Assembly: GCA_032718565.1 (NCBI GenBank)
Contig: JAVGVS010000012.1
Location: 2,606,450-2,670,449 of the forward strand
Direction: 5' to 3'
Source of the DNA: Distichodus sexfasciatus
Taxonomy: Eukaryota > Chordata > Actinopteri > Characiformes > Distichodontidae
DNA: 64,000 nucleotides
Below, in pieces: positions 22,201-37,200 of this stretch (the first letter of the stretch is position 1; the number at the start of each line of letters is the position of its first letter). A model generated the notes under the pieces. That model had not been told where the DNA came from. It did not search any database and was given only the letters and a program-made list of their open reading frames with translations. The translations under genes were made by a program, and so were the position numbers.

Positions 22201-25200
22201 GCGCCTCAACAGAAAAACAGCCAGTGGCTGTTTATATGGCGGCCTGCTTCTGTTTTGCCAAGCAAATATGACATGAAATTTTTAGAAAAGGATTTTTTTT
22301 TGTTTACATTGCAATCTTGTTCTTTCCAGCTAAAGTAGAAAAGAAAGCAATAGCTCTGCAAGTGAATAAATTTGTGCCTGTTTACCATAAACAGAAAGCA
22401 TTAAATTAAACCCTGCACATCAATCAACAAACCTTAGCTGCAAACAGGCAGTTATGTAGAGGAATTAAAACAAGAATCTCTCCCTATGCACAGCTGCTGT
22501 GTAAAACAGCGTAAAACAGTTCATTCACTAACAATTCATCTACAGTAAAGAATCAAGAATCAAGATTTGTTATCTCCAAAAATAGTTATGTAAGTTCAAC
22601 ATGTAGTTTATTATACCCTGGTTTACTTGTGGCCTACGCCAGTAGTTAAAATGAAGGAAATACAGTAAGAGAGTGACATATCCTGACAATAGTCTAGTAC
22701 TAGGCTCGATAGAACAGCTAGTTGTAACATCTAGTAATATACTGAGTCACTCTCAACTCTATTTCCTAATGGTTATATTAAAATATAAAGTATATTATTA
22801 AAAGTAATAAAATAGACATAATAAGAAAACAAAACTGATGTAATCCAAGTCCAGATCTGCCCTGACATTTATAAAAATATGACACTCAAATAAGAGGCTT
22901 ACAATCTAAGATAATGTTGTATGATAATGTTTAGAGGCACAGACGTTTTCCATTTTCCTGCTTGTTTTCTGAACTCACCATTCACATAAAATTCAGCATG
23001 ACCAGAACTGCAGCCCTAACCCCCAGGCATTCAGAATCGATCGCTGGTCAGTGTTGGCAGGGAAGGCATGACATTCTCTTAAGCAAAGGCCAGTCTCATT
23101 AGACATGAAGGACCTTCAGACAAGCCAATTTGTGTGCAACTCTCATGAATTCATTAATTAAAGCACTTGTACAGGATTCTTATGTGGGTCTTAACACTTT
23201 AATTAGAAGTTATCTATATAATCCACATACCAGTCTTTCAAGACTCAGCATCCTCTCCTGCTGTAGTCTTCACCTGATGTGCCAATACAGGACAATATAC
23301 TTGCTTTCATCAATTACTTAAGCAATCATTTCAAAGCAGAGGTGAGAAGCACAGATATAAATGAACCAGAAAATGAGTTTCAAAATGGACAAACGAGATA
23401 AACAAGCCCAAAGACTTGCAGGAAATGAAACGATTATCATATTTTTTGCTCTGTGAGCTGAGGTAAGGTGTGTTCCCCTTGCCTATTTCCACCAACTTGT
23501 GTCCTGCGCTCTCACTGGCTGCAGCTTGCCGGCAGATACATATCTGGTCAGAGTTGGTGACCAGTCTTGTTTGATCACGTATTTGAAGTATTGACACGTA
23601 GCAATTGCTGATCAATCAATTGTTCATCAAACATGGAGATTAAATATTAAAGATCGGGCGCACCCGAGGGATTTTGTTTGTAACACAAAATAGGCTTAAA
23701 TCATGTAGCATCAACAAAGCTTCACTTTATGGTCAGGGATTTCTGCACTTTCTGTCTTTGACAAGTAATAAAAGTAGCTTGTACCACAAGAACGGTATGA
23801 TAGAAAATCTTGGACTGAATCCTTTTTCAAATCGTGGTATACCTTGAAACTGGAAACCCGTCCCCGCCTTGTCAGTTGTGGCATTTATAACAATTTACCT
23901 GTGATGTGCCGTCCAGCACACTCCGGATGAAAGCTATGAGCTGCTCAATGCTCTCTACAGGTTCACTGGGAAGGAAGTACTGCTCGTTGGACGTGTTGAG
24001 GATAATGACAGATGGCACAGTGATCTCTCTGGAGGGAAAAAGGAGGAAGAGCACTGTAAAGGTATGGTTACATATTCTTGTTAGTACTGGTGAGGTGCCA
24101 TTACACAAAATGGGTTTAGAGCAGAGGAGAGCATTTCCAGTCCTGGAGGCCCAGTGTCCTGAAGGTTTTCCATCCTACCTGCTGGGTCTCTTTTGGTAGT
24201 TATCTACCTGAGACCAGGTGTGAGTGTTCTGAAATCAATTAAAAACCTGCTGGACCCCTGGTAGAGCAACTGCACATAAAAGTTGCCAATTGATTTTCCT
24301 TTATGAGATATTTTTTTCTGAATTGCTGAACACTGACAAAATGCTACTGATTTTTTCTTTTAACGAACAGCTTTCTGCCACACAGTTTCCTACGGGGTAC
24401 TGGTGATAAGCTGACCATTTTATTACTTACCTGGAACCAGCTTTTGGTTGTTATTTTTTTGCATTTTGCTATTTTGTCACTTAAAAAGACAGCTTGTACA
24501 GCTGTCACCTTTTCCAGTTATCAACTTAAAATAATTCTATTCAATGAGATATTCTTTGCTAAAATCAATAAACTGACAGCAAAAAAAGGCTTTTAGGTAT
24601 TAAGTGTAAATATTATTACATTTAATTAAAAAGAATCTAAGTTAAAACCTGTTAACTTAACACCAATGTATTTCCACTTTACTTTTATGCTCGAAGTACA
24701 GTAGTTTTATTTAACTAAATGGAATTAGGTTCCATATAAATGTTAAGAAAACCTGATTTTTTTTTAGTTCTTTTTTTAATTTAGTCAGACCATCCAGCAA
24801 AATGGCTTGATGTTAATTTGCCAGTGGTAATTTCCACAAGTTTGTCTATGAGAATTGCAAAGTTTTGTTAACAGCAACTTCAATCTGTGGAAATAAAGTA
24901 AACATTAGGGATAGATTAGAAAGTGTGGTTTAGTTTGTGTTCAATCAGGAGACATTATGACATTACAAACACAACATTATGATTTGCAATAAAGAAACAC
25001 TGCCAGCCATAGTGTTATAATAAAGTAAAGTGGATGGTTCATTCTGAATTAACTGGAATTTGCTTAGGGGCCTACTTGGACACCCAGACAATAAGTTCTT
25101 ACAGTAATCTAACCTGGAGGTAATACATGTACAGATCATTTTCTCTGTACCATGCAATAACAGGATACTTTTTATTTTGGCTATACTGTGCAGCAGGAAG

Positions 25201-28200
25201 GAAGCTGTTTATGTAACAAGATGCACATTAAATAAATTATTGTGATCTTTAGTAACACCAAAGCATTACATAGCAGTACTTAATGGAAGCAAGTAACCCC
25301 AAAGTTCAAGCAGAATGTCAGATAGCTGGTTTCTAATGCATTAAGTGCAATTAAAATTAATCTGACAATGACTACTATTTTTATGTTGGCAATGCATTTT
25401 TGTAAAGATGGTCTGTCATCTGACTTGGTCAATATGAGAAGTGAAATTTTGTCAGAATACAAATGGAAACTATTTCTACTATATGTGTACTGGATATCGG
25501 TCCGATAAAGACTCGAAAAGCTGGATAGGGTATTGGTAACAGTGGATGGGCAGTGGTTGGGTGGGTGTGCGTGTTTGTCTGTCTCTATTTATCTATCTAT
25601 GGTATCTGTGGGACTGATCTAGTCAATTAAATTGTCAGTTTTCCTAGGTTTGTATATGGGGACACACTATGTCTAGCATGCAAGCATTTCGTATTGTGTC
25701 AATAGAGGTACTGAGGTAAAACAGGTTCGCGACTGTCAGCTTTTTCACGACGGAACAATGCACTTTAAGCAACGCATTTAACAACTTTATGTGACGGTAG
25801 TGAAGCTGGTTTAATTTTCGACATTCATTTGATATTTGCACTAAACGGAACTTACACATTCAAACAGAATTCAAACCCTTTTTGACAAACCACAACAGAA
25901 AACAAATGTGAAAACAAGGGCAGTAGGTGGAGGTTAAGTATAAAACATCAGATTAATTTCCATGGAGGTTCCACAGGACAGGATTAGTGTTCATCAACAG
26001 GCCCAGATTTCATTCTGCGAAGCAGGTCAATTAATCCTCCATCCGACAGAGGCTTACCAACACGAACACACACATAGAAGCACAGAAAAAAAAACATGCA
26101 CAGCAGATCACACATCATCCAATACCAACCTAGAGACCAAGGGCCAGAAGCCCTTTCACCTTTAAGAATCAAATTAAAAGAAATAAGAAGCAATTTTTGA
26201 AGGGCTGTGTAAAATTCTGCTAAAGTGCCTGTGGGAGAGAAACTGTTGTGGTTTCCCATAACACAAGGCCAGTCAGCAACTCATTAGCCACACAGAACAC
26301 CGCCTTTAAACCACTGAAGGAAAATGAGGCAAAGATATATAAAAGGTCTCCAGTATTTTGTGTTTAGAATTCACTATTGAATACTCCCCTAATACTTTAG
26401 GATCATCTGAAGAACCAGGGTAGCAAATAAAGCTACAGCATAACGTACATTTTTGTTCCTGCAATACATTCATTCATACATTCACTCCCAGAAACTTATA
26501 TGTAGGGTTTGATTGAGTCAGTTCCGGAGTCTGAAAAGCATTAATGTTATGTGTCAACTGTTCATGTGAAAATATTACTTGACCAGTTCCTCTCTTCTTA
26601 TTTTATTAAACATTCTAGATTGTGCTGTATATGGCCAATCTATATTCCATCTTAAAATAAATAAATCTCAATATCATAACTAGTATTAACTATAACATTC
26701 TAACGAAACAGATGATGCCTTTCTTTTAAATTATTTTATATGTCCCTGCAACCTCTGACAATGTGAACCCTCATGTCTACCTGGGAACTTTTCAGCCTTG
26801 ACACCGTTGGAAGATGAAGAGGAGTTCTACCACGAGGGAAGTAAATATGATTTTGCATAAAAATGAACTGAAGATTCCTACTAGTGGCAATGCTTGGTCC
26901 CATGTCTGTTCTTGATATACTCACTCTCAGTGATTTCACTCTTCATAAGAGTGCAAAATGTTTCCAAATAGTTTGAAATAGGATAACATTTGTCTTTTGA
27001 TTTTGGATTTTGAGAAGGATTTTGGTTTGGATTGTTTTCCGATTTACCCTTCTTTACTCAGATATTCCAACATGAGACAGTGACAAATCACTCACTCAAT
27101 AACCCCACACTGCCCACTAAGTGAGTCTCAAAAGAAGTTCAAGAGCAACCTTGACACAAACATAAAAACGTGGCTAACACAGCACAAGCAGGCAGGGTGT
27201 TTTGACATAAGCTGGGAGATATACTTCTGTGGGTGCTATACCAATGTCATATGCAAAAGTAGTCAATAATGTGTACACACACACACACACACACACACCA
27301 CTCACACTCCAGAACACCACTGTAAATATTTCCCCGAATCATATAAAAGCACAGCGAATAAGAAAAAACCTTTTCCATCACAAAACGCCCACTACACTGT
27401 ACACAAACATTCGTAACTCATGTCCACCCCACGCCTCTCCTGTGTGTATGTGTTTGTCACAGAGTTCAGCGAGACCACTCATGCTGTTAAAACAACAAAC
27501 TAACCGTGAAGTTGGGCAGTTTCAGCAGCAGCTTGTGTTTTTAACAGAAAGAGCAATTGTCACTTTTGATCTGCACTATCAGGAGACCAAAGGATGGATG
27601 GATAGATGGATGAAGGGATAAAGTGAGAGAAGACATAGATAAGAGAAGAAGAAGGAGAAAAACACTCACCCCATGATGAGGCTATTGATGTAGTCGTTGC
27701 CGTCCATATGGCCAAACTGGAAATCTCTGAAAAGATTAAGAAGAAAGGAAGCAACTTTAGTTATCTACAACATGAAAAACTAGTCAGGAACAAGGCAACT
27801 GACTGCTCTCAGGTTACAAAAATGCCTAAATTTCCTTTTTTCTCTCCAAAATAAATCAAGCACTGAAAGTTCCTTCTTCATACCTTTTCTTTTTCAAAGG
27901 TCTGAACTAGAGTGTGATTTAACAAAGAAATAAACTCAGGCGCAGCTCAGTTTGCACCACAGCATCTCAAAGAGAATTTCTGTCTACTTTAAAAGGACAG
28001 TGAACTGTGAATATTTAACTATGTAGGTGACATAAAAATAAAACATTCTATAATATTGCAAAACGAAAAACACTTTCACACTTGGTAATTCATGAACACA
28101 AATGATGCAGCAAACCTATAAAGGCTGCAAAAACGAATCGCCTAAATCGATTAAAATCTATTATTAAGATAGATGGCAACTAATTTAATAATCGATTATT

Positions 28201-31200
28201 TGGGTCTATGTTATTACACACATACTTACAGTGGCTACCCCCTAATGTGGGGGCAGTAAGCTGACCAAAGCTGCAGTGGCAGTAAAGCACCATTAAGCTG
28301 GATGGTGATCGCCATAAAAGAAGAATAAGAAGGAGACAAAAACCAGTGCCGTGTCTTGCCGTCACAAAAACTGAAGTAACCGCATAGAAACGATGTAAAC
28401 ACGTGCGCTGTTTGTTAGCACACACGACTCTCTCAGGGAAGTCGTTCACTGAAGCGTTCCAGTTCGGTCAAATCTTCCCATTTATTACAGACAAAACTAA
28501 TTTTAACTGGTAAATCACAAAAACAGCCAGCGTTCTACTCACAATTCACATTTACTGGAAGACAGGGTAGAGTCTGAGTATGTGTGTGGGTACATATGTG
28601 TAAGAGAGCAATGGGGGAAGAGGGAAGATCAAGAAAGAGGGGAAAGGGACAAGAAAGAGAGATGAGGCAAAGGCAAGAGAGAGATAGGGGGAAAGTGCAA
28701 CAGGGAAGGAGAGGAAGGGGGAAATAAGGGAGGGAGGGGGAGACAGAGTAATAAGAAGAGAGTGAACACTTGTTATTATCTTCTATCCAGTGTGATTCAT
28801 CATAAAACCACTTCTGTCTACTTTTCATCTTTTTTTCTTCTTTGCTCACCTACCTCCTACACCATCTTACTCCCTGCTGTGTGACTGACACACACACTCA
28901 CACCTTGGGCTGTTTGATCCCTACGCACGTACAAATGTATACACAGAGCTGAAGCTGTCAGAGGCGAGCGGGTTAGTCTCGCTCCTTACACACTTATAAG
29001 CTGGCCAGGTGCCACTGGTCACTTTCACACACCAACTGGAGACGTCCCCAACTTAAAGCAATGAAGATTTCCATTTAGCTCAATACATCAAAGTTTTAGG
29101 AAAGAATTACGGTTTCAGACCGGAATCTTTGGGGACTCATTTTCCCCAAAAAAATGTAAAATGGAAAGCAAGATATCAGAGATCAGCTTAATCGCTGACA
29201 GAGATCAGACAAATGCAGTCAGCTCTAATGGTCCAAATTCCACAGAGGCTTTGATTAGAGAGACTTTATTTGCATTGCTAAACTGAGAGGAGAGACAATG
29301 CACAAAAAGAAAATTCTAACACTAAGTGGCTCACAGTAAATGAAGATCAATGCTTATTTTTAGCAAAAACTTCAGGTCTGAAATGTCCAACAATACGCCA
29401 AAATGCTCTTCACCTTAAATTAAAAAATCTGTCCACCTTCTCAAACTTGATGTAAAGATTGAGGCGGAAAAAAACTCATCATGCTTTTCTTTATGGTTTA
29501 TGTTTCATGACACCCTGCTGAATACATTTTTAGGGGCAGCTGGCTAATTAGGTAATGAAAGTTGGCTACAGCTGTATTTGAACCTACAACCTTTGGTCTG
29601 TATCGTATCACTATACAACCACAACAATGTCTCCCATTTTTCCCTAATTTTGTCTGCTGTCATGTTTTGAGTGACTGGCCCCAGGCCGGGGGGATTCTGA
29701 GGGACACCTGACTGACGCAACCCGAAGGTAACGGCACTAGCAGGACAAATGCAGGAAGAGAAAGACTCCCTTCACGTCTCTCTTAATTTGCGTTACGCTC
29801 TGAAGCCCCTTTTTGTTCTGCCGCCGCCGTTCTTAGCTTACCTGTTAAAGTCATCCCTGTACTCGGTGGATACTCTCTGTATGAGACTCTTTAACCTGAG
29901 GAAAGAGGAGAGAATTTTTGCTTTTAAAAAGGGAGCTCTTTAAGAGAACCGGATTTCGGCAGGCGGCGCCTCGCACAGAATCTTTTCAGCGGTGAAGAAA
30001 AGCTTAAGTGAAGCGAGCCGCAGCGCCTCCGAATGCTAACCCGCGTGTTGCCATGGCAACCCTTGTGTTTGCAATAGGTCTGCAAGTGGGAGTAGAGAAA
30101 AAAAAGAAAATCACAAAAATCAGAACTTTTTTTTTGTACCTGACACTTTCCTCTGTTGGATCCTTTTCATCGATGACTGCAATCGCAACCAATTTACCTG
30201 TCGAGGCAGAAAGCGGAATAGAGAGAGGGATCAACTTTAATGGTTTAGGAAAAGCCATCTTTCTCTAAAACAAAAGGCAAGGAGAACACAGCGGCGCTGG
30301 AATGATGACAGGTTTCTTTAGACTTTCATTACCGATAAAGTCCTCCAGAGGAATAACGTGCCACCTTCATCTGGTTGAAAAAAGCACACTTATGCGATCT
30401 GATGCTTTCAGGTCTGGATTAATGCGATCGAGCACCGAGGCCATTGCTGCACGACTGGAAGTGAGAATACAAGCCTGCCCCCTGCTGAAAGCATCTCATA
30501 CCTGCAGCCGCAGAGGTTTCTTAGACTACTATATTCCGTATAATTTTCTTGCCAAGTGGCAAACTTGAGAAATAAACTATTTAACAACCTCAAAAAATGT
30601 TTTTATTTAACAAGACAACAAATGCTACAATTCTGAAAAAATATTTGTATATTATTGAAAATAATTGATTTTTCAAACTACAATATTTCAGTGGCAGCAT
30701 ATATATATATATATACACATACACACACACACGCACGCACGCACACACACACACGTATATACATACAGATATGTACTTTATATATTATATATGTCATTCA
30801 TACATTTTCTTGAACCAAAAGAATCTTAGAAGATTCTTGGAGAATCTAAACTCCAACATTTGAACTGTCTCTATGCAGCGTTTCTATGCAAAAATTCTTT
30901 GTGCATAAAATTTTGTTACAAAACACGCTTTATGCAACACACCTCTGGTGTCAAAGGGTCAAGCAACTCATGAAAAGACAGAACAAAGGACAACATGATG
31001 GAATTATGCATCAAATCTGACAACATGCCTGAAGAGGTCACTCTCAAATTTGTTGAATGAACAAAAGTGGCAGTGTTTTTAAAAAGGTCAGACATTACCA
31101 GTCTCCCCCAGCTCGTAGAGTGTGAAGCCGTCAATCTGCAGGTATGATGGAAAGCGTTCCCTGTTCACCCACGAAGACAGGCTGCCATCTTCATACTCTT

Positions 31201-34200
31201 TAAAAATAAACAAGAACAGACAAAGCCAGCACTTTAGAGACAGTAATTAATTCTACCACAAAGAAAAAAATATGTTGTTTCCTTGCAAAGGGCACCATTT
31301 AAAATTGCATTCTATCCAAAGAGGCTAAAGTAGACAAGGTAACAGGAATCATTTTCATAATCCTAACACACTTTGTGTTAAAGGTCCATGCTATTTTGGG
31401 GGGCTTTGTACGTTGTACAATAGCGGACTTGGAGCACAAGGCTAGTAACTTTCAACTGTAACTAGGTAAGTGAATCAAATTCAAGTGAGACGTTTGTCAT
31501 TGTGAACACAGCACAGTGCACCACAACGAAATGTGGCCTCCTAATTTACCCATGTGAAGAAGCAGTGGGTAGCTTTTTGGCAGCACCTAGGGAGCTTGAG
31601 GACAGTACCTTTGCAGGTCCGGTACTTAAATCGGCAACCTTTTGATCACAGGGTCAACTAACCGTTGTGCTGCCAACTGCCCCAATTCATTAATAAGAAA
31701 ACAGTATCGCGGATAAGAGTGTTCAGTACCCGAATATATCTTCATTTAAATACACATTATATTTATCACTAATTAACAACTAACAGAGCATTAAAAAAGC
31801 ACTTCCACATGTTCTCTCATGCACAAGTGTAAGGCTGGGCAATTAAGACTACTGTAAATGTACCAGAAATAACATTCAGAACTTCTCAATGACTTCATTT
31901 TGCTGCATTTATTAACAGCACCCATAAAAATGCAATGTTGTGTTCAAGTGCGCATCTCCGCTCCAGCCAAGAAAAAAGCTACTAAAAACTGCACATAAAA
32001 CAAATAATCATTCAAAAATCATAATCTTGTAAAAAGGAAATAATTGTGATCTTGAGCCCAGCTCTACATGAGTGTGGCACAAAACATGGCCAACTGGTGT
32101 AAAGGTAACAGTTTGGTATGATTTAAGACACCTGAGTAAGTCTTTAGTAGGTTTGTTGTATTTGATTGAGTATTAGGTTCAAAATCAGTGCGGAACTCCC
32201 TTTAAGTATTGAAACACCAGCTCTGGAGGACACAGAGGTAATTAAGGAAACATAGTCAAACCAATGTTTTGACAAATGTTCGCCTTCAGGAGAGGCATTT
32301 CCCAGCGTCACGCTATTAATTAACACTGTCTCCCAGCTAATCCCTCCCGTGTGTCAAAGTCAAGCGGTCTGCAGTCGTTTAAAGGTGTCACAGGAACACT
32401 AATGAGATGTGGCATTAGAAGCATTTAAAAACTGCTTACAATATCTGGACTATATTACCAAAAAATGTAGGTGGTTTAAAAACACTTGTTGGAACAGAAA
32501 AACAGAAAAAAAATGTTTTAATTAGTACTCGGAATAAGAGCCAACAGCACAAACTTGCAATGAATATGAGCTTTTTAAATCACTCAGACCTTAATGAAAG
32601 AGTCGCACAGCTCTATCAAAGGCACAGAATTAATGGCAGGAACGAAAATCAAAGAAAGAGATAATCGGGGGTCAACTAGAGCAGTAAATTTCTCGTTAGA
32701 ATCATTAAAAAGGTGTAAGACCAAGCCCAGCACCTCGTGAATCACAATCAGATTTTGAGCCACTCAGTTCAGTAGAGTTCTTAAGCTGCAGGTGAGATCC
32801 ATCCAACCTACTTATGAAATCCCTTCACAGCCTCTCGTCCTCTGTACTTCTGTTCCTGAGTAATGAAACTGCTCTTGGGCAGTGAAAGATGATGTTAAAG
32901 GAGTATGCAAGAACACAGGAAAGCACAAGAATGCATAAAAAGAACCATGCCAGGTTTGTGGAGTTCAGTAAGACTGACTTGTAAGATCACTATCCTTTGC
33001 ACAATTCTAGAAATTGGGGTCCCTGTCACTTGAGCCAAAAGAAAACTATTTTCGAGGAGGACTTTTTTGGGGGCAGTTGGTAGTGTACCAGTTAGGGAGT
33101 TGGCCCCGTGATTAGAAATATGCCTGTTTAAGACCCAGACTGGTAAAGGTGACACTGAGGAACTCGTGAGCAAGGTGCTGCCCATGTCAGCCGCGCCACT
33201 GCTTCTTCACTGAAGGTTCAAATGCAGAGGTCACATTTCATGAATGTTGGTCTTAAATTAATTAATGCCATATGTGGAAGTGTTCAAGGGATCACTTCTC
33301 TCACCCAACATCATCTCATTTCATCTCTTCTGTGATCACATTAAAACCAAAAAGCAAATTTTACATCAATATTCATTTCTAAAACCTAAATGACAAACAC
33401 CTTCTCCCCTAAATGAGGATTATTTTGCTTCATCTGAGGTTCATTTCACGTTTTTACGGTCTTCTGTGTGTACTACCTGGTCATGCCACTTGTGTTTGAT
33501 AAAAAAACAAAACAAAATGTAAAACAAGTGGCAGTCCATTTTTCTTATTTATTTTTTCAAGCACAAAATGGGAAATAACTCATTACTTATCTTTTCATTT
33601 TGGTTTTGAAAATGAATATTGAAAAAAATTAGGGGAATAGGTTTTAATGTAAAAATCAAATAAACAAATGATACAGATTCTCTCAGACTTGCTCAGACTG
33701 GAACTGTTTACGTGTGGCATTTGGTTCCAGCGGAGTAACCGCTAGGACTAGCTGAAGAAGAAAGGAAAAGGAGGAGGAGAAGAAGGAGAAGTACAGATTA
33801 GTGAAGGGAGGAAAAGAGGGATGTGATTACTATTGACTGCTCCAAAAACAGATACTCAAAGAAATTTCATCCTTCAGAGAAGTTGAGCCAATTTTACAAA
33901 ATTTTACTCTCACTTTTTACTCTTTCGATACAAACTATTCCTACAGTCTTTAAAATTCAGGAAGATCACAATCCCAGGTGTCGATTTACAAGTGACTGTG
34001 CAGTAGCTTCCTCCAAAATAAGTTAAAACCAGCAGCCAACTTTTTTAAACCAGACACTTTATTAGAAATCACACCGACCGCACTCCTGTATTTGCTTGTA
34101 ATGGGAAATAAAATCCTCCCCTCCGATCTAATGCATTCACACTATCCGTTTCAATGAACAATAAAGTGAGTGAGTCACTGTTGGTTTGGGCCTGGATAGC

Positions 34201-37200
34201 TTTACTAGAGTGTACGGGTAAAAAGAACAGAACTGTGTTTGCTTAAATTGTCAAAGATGAAAAATGCCTTAATTTGTTGCTGCAGTGCTGGAACAGACGT
34301 GGATTTTTGGTACCAAATTTGGCATACGGGCCCTGCAGACTGCTTAAAGATAAACAGCTTGTCTACATTTACTTTACAAATTTACTACTGCAAATATGCA
34401 GTAGTATTGTAACAATATATCAACATTGCATTCATACATTGATTCAATGATCAATGAACCCATAATACCAAACCAAAATGAAACCTTCTATCGGACGTTA
34501 TACAGTACATATTGTAACGTCCCTCGCCAAACAACGATGGAGATGTCTGCTAGTCTGGTCTCAACTTTTATTAAGCAAGATAACACAGTGGGACGTAGCG
34601 CAGGAATCTAAATTTCAAATGATATTTTAATTGCTTTTTGTGACCTGATATAAAAAGTTATCATCTTAAATCAGACGATGATACTGTGTCATATCTATCG
34701 CTGGTTCATAGATAAGACCAATTTTTAAGACCAATACTGGCACGGTGGCGCGGTGATTAGCGCTGTTGGCTTAGAGCGAGAAGGTCCTCCCTTCGATCCC
34801 TGGGTTGGCCGTAGGGCCTTTCTATTTGGTGTGTTTTCTTGTGTTTGTGTGTGTTTTCTACGGATGCACTGGGTTCCTCCCACTGCAAAAAGGCATGTGC
34901 TATAAGTTAACTGGTTGGTCTAAACTGGCAGCATAAAATGTTGTGAGATTACAGACGGCGCCGATCCTATACGTGGCCCAGTACTGGTCGAATAATGACT
35001 CAAATAACTGGTATCGGTAGCATTGGGACGATCTATGGAGCCAATCTGTAAATTGTAGGTTTTTCTATGTTTGCGTACGTCACTGCGGTAAAGCTGGTCT
35101 ATTGGTCGTCATTTGCGCTAATTCCTACATATTGATGACAATTAGCAGAGCAAGCAACGCACACACTACTTTTTGGGGAAAAGCAAATTCAGCAATTATA
35201 CAGTTTAATTTCACCAGCTCTCACTCGCAATCTCTGTGTTCCTAAACATTTTCCTTAAGCATATCAGAATAATCTCAGTCATGTATTTAGACATTGCTTT
35301 AAGCTTTATTTTGTGTTTTCTGTTTAAAAAAGACTGAGAGACTGTATCGGATTTGTATCGTAACGACAGACATCCATATTTACAATACTGGTATCGGACA
35401 TAAAAAGTGGTATTGTGCCATATTTAGCTGGTGCCAGTCCAGGCTTGATCCACACTTCGGACTCGCAGTCTTGGGCCAGGCTCCAGTCTCCACAACCCCG
35501 GTAGGGATTAAGCAGTTCAGAAAATGAATGAATGCGAACCAGTACTGATTTGAACTGGAACTGGAAGATTTAAAAAATCTGACAGAAGATAGGCTCTTAC
35601 ATGCATATTTCCAGAAAACACAAAAGATTTTCAATAACTTTTTTTTGTAGGTAGGTGTAGTTATTTAAGCCTTTGTCGTCCCATAAGGCAGACACGAAAT
35701 AAAACTTTTGTACGGTCATAAATATATTATTATAAATGTAGAAAAACACAAAAACAGTGGAGTTGCCCTCTAGTGGATTAACTATGCAAGAAGACTTTCA
35801 ACCGCTTTGTCTTCATTGTTTTTTTTGTGTTCATTGTCACACACACACAAACAGAACACAACAGCAAACAGATCCATCACCACAACAATGTGCCGAACTG
35901 GCAGGCTGAGGCCAAACACCACACACACAAACACACACCTGGCTAACAAGATCAGCCGATGAAACCTTCAAAACCACAGATGCTTTCTCCGCTGGTCATG
36001 TTTCATCAGCGTAAGGCCATTTTGCCTCATTCTCTTCCCACTCATCCGCAGCGTAGGTGTTCCTGTACAGGCAAATCAGCCTCTGCACTCATCTATTCCT
36101 GGTCATCCGCTCAGCAAACGCTTCACACTCATTTACTGCCTCTCATTTACATGGCGGTCCGCATTATCGCCTACAGTTTAACGGTGATAAAACTGTTAGC
36201 AAGCATGAATTTAAAGCGGCTGCCACTCTCGCCAAAAAAAAAAAGTTAAGCTATTCACAAAGACCTAAATGTGGTTTATCTGCATGAGGCAAAGATCTTA
36301 CTAAAGAGGCGACAATGCAGGAGGAGGAAAAGAAGGGCTTAACAAGCTGTATCTTTTAATGGCTTTCTGTGGGGTCCAGCGTTAAAAACAAAAGGCTAAG
36401 CCTCAGCTAAAATCTCCCACGGGGGCCGGTTACGTAATTCCACACCCAAAGAAAAAAAAACAGAGCACTTAGGCAGGTGAAAAATGGATGAGAAGAGAGG
36501 GTCAGAGGACGCTTTATAAGCTCTATCCTCCCGAGTGAAGGACTTTGAAGTTGTGCTTTCAGATGTGAAACAATCAGACTTCTGACAGCGTGGCGTCAAA
36601 CCGAGTTTCAGCCAGCGCCGGCTTGTTTGGACAGCAAACCACCTTGGTGCTTATCTCCACTCTGACGTGACTGTCTGCCTCCATCTCTCTCGCTCTTTCT
36701 CAGTCCTTCTCTCCACATCTCTCTCCTTCTCTTCTCTCTTTCTTCCCTCCACTCAATGTCTGTCCCCCCTCTTTCAACTTTCCCACTGCTTTGCTCTCTC
36801 ACTTTCTGCTCATCTCTGACTCCTTCTGTCTCCGATCCCTCTTTCTTTTACTCCTCCGCTCTCCCTCATTGCTTCACACCATTTCTCTTTCTCCTCCTCT
36901 TTTCTGCTCCTTACTTCTTCCACACTCACTCTCCCTCTTTCACTCCCTCTCTCTCCTCTTACTTCTCCTTCTCCCCCTTATCCACTCTCCCTCACTACTT
37001 CTCCCTCTTTTGCTCTCCCTCTCTTTTTCCAACACCTCTTTCTCACTCCTTCTCTTCCCCTCCCTCTCATCTTACTGCTTTTCTCCCTCTTTCACTTATC
37101 TTGTCTCCCCTTCCCACTTTCCCTCTCTGCTTCTCCCTCCTTTGCTCTCTAACCTCTCTGATTCTCCCTCCCTGACTCCTTCTCTCTCCCCCTTTCCCTC

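Noticed and set aside
31479..31690. SINE shared by both sides of the tmx3 duplication (with 5552-5790)
   Set aside because: The SINEs occupy roughly equivalent places, but their immediate flanks do not match, so they are independent insertions.
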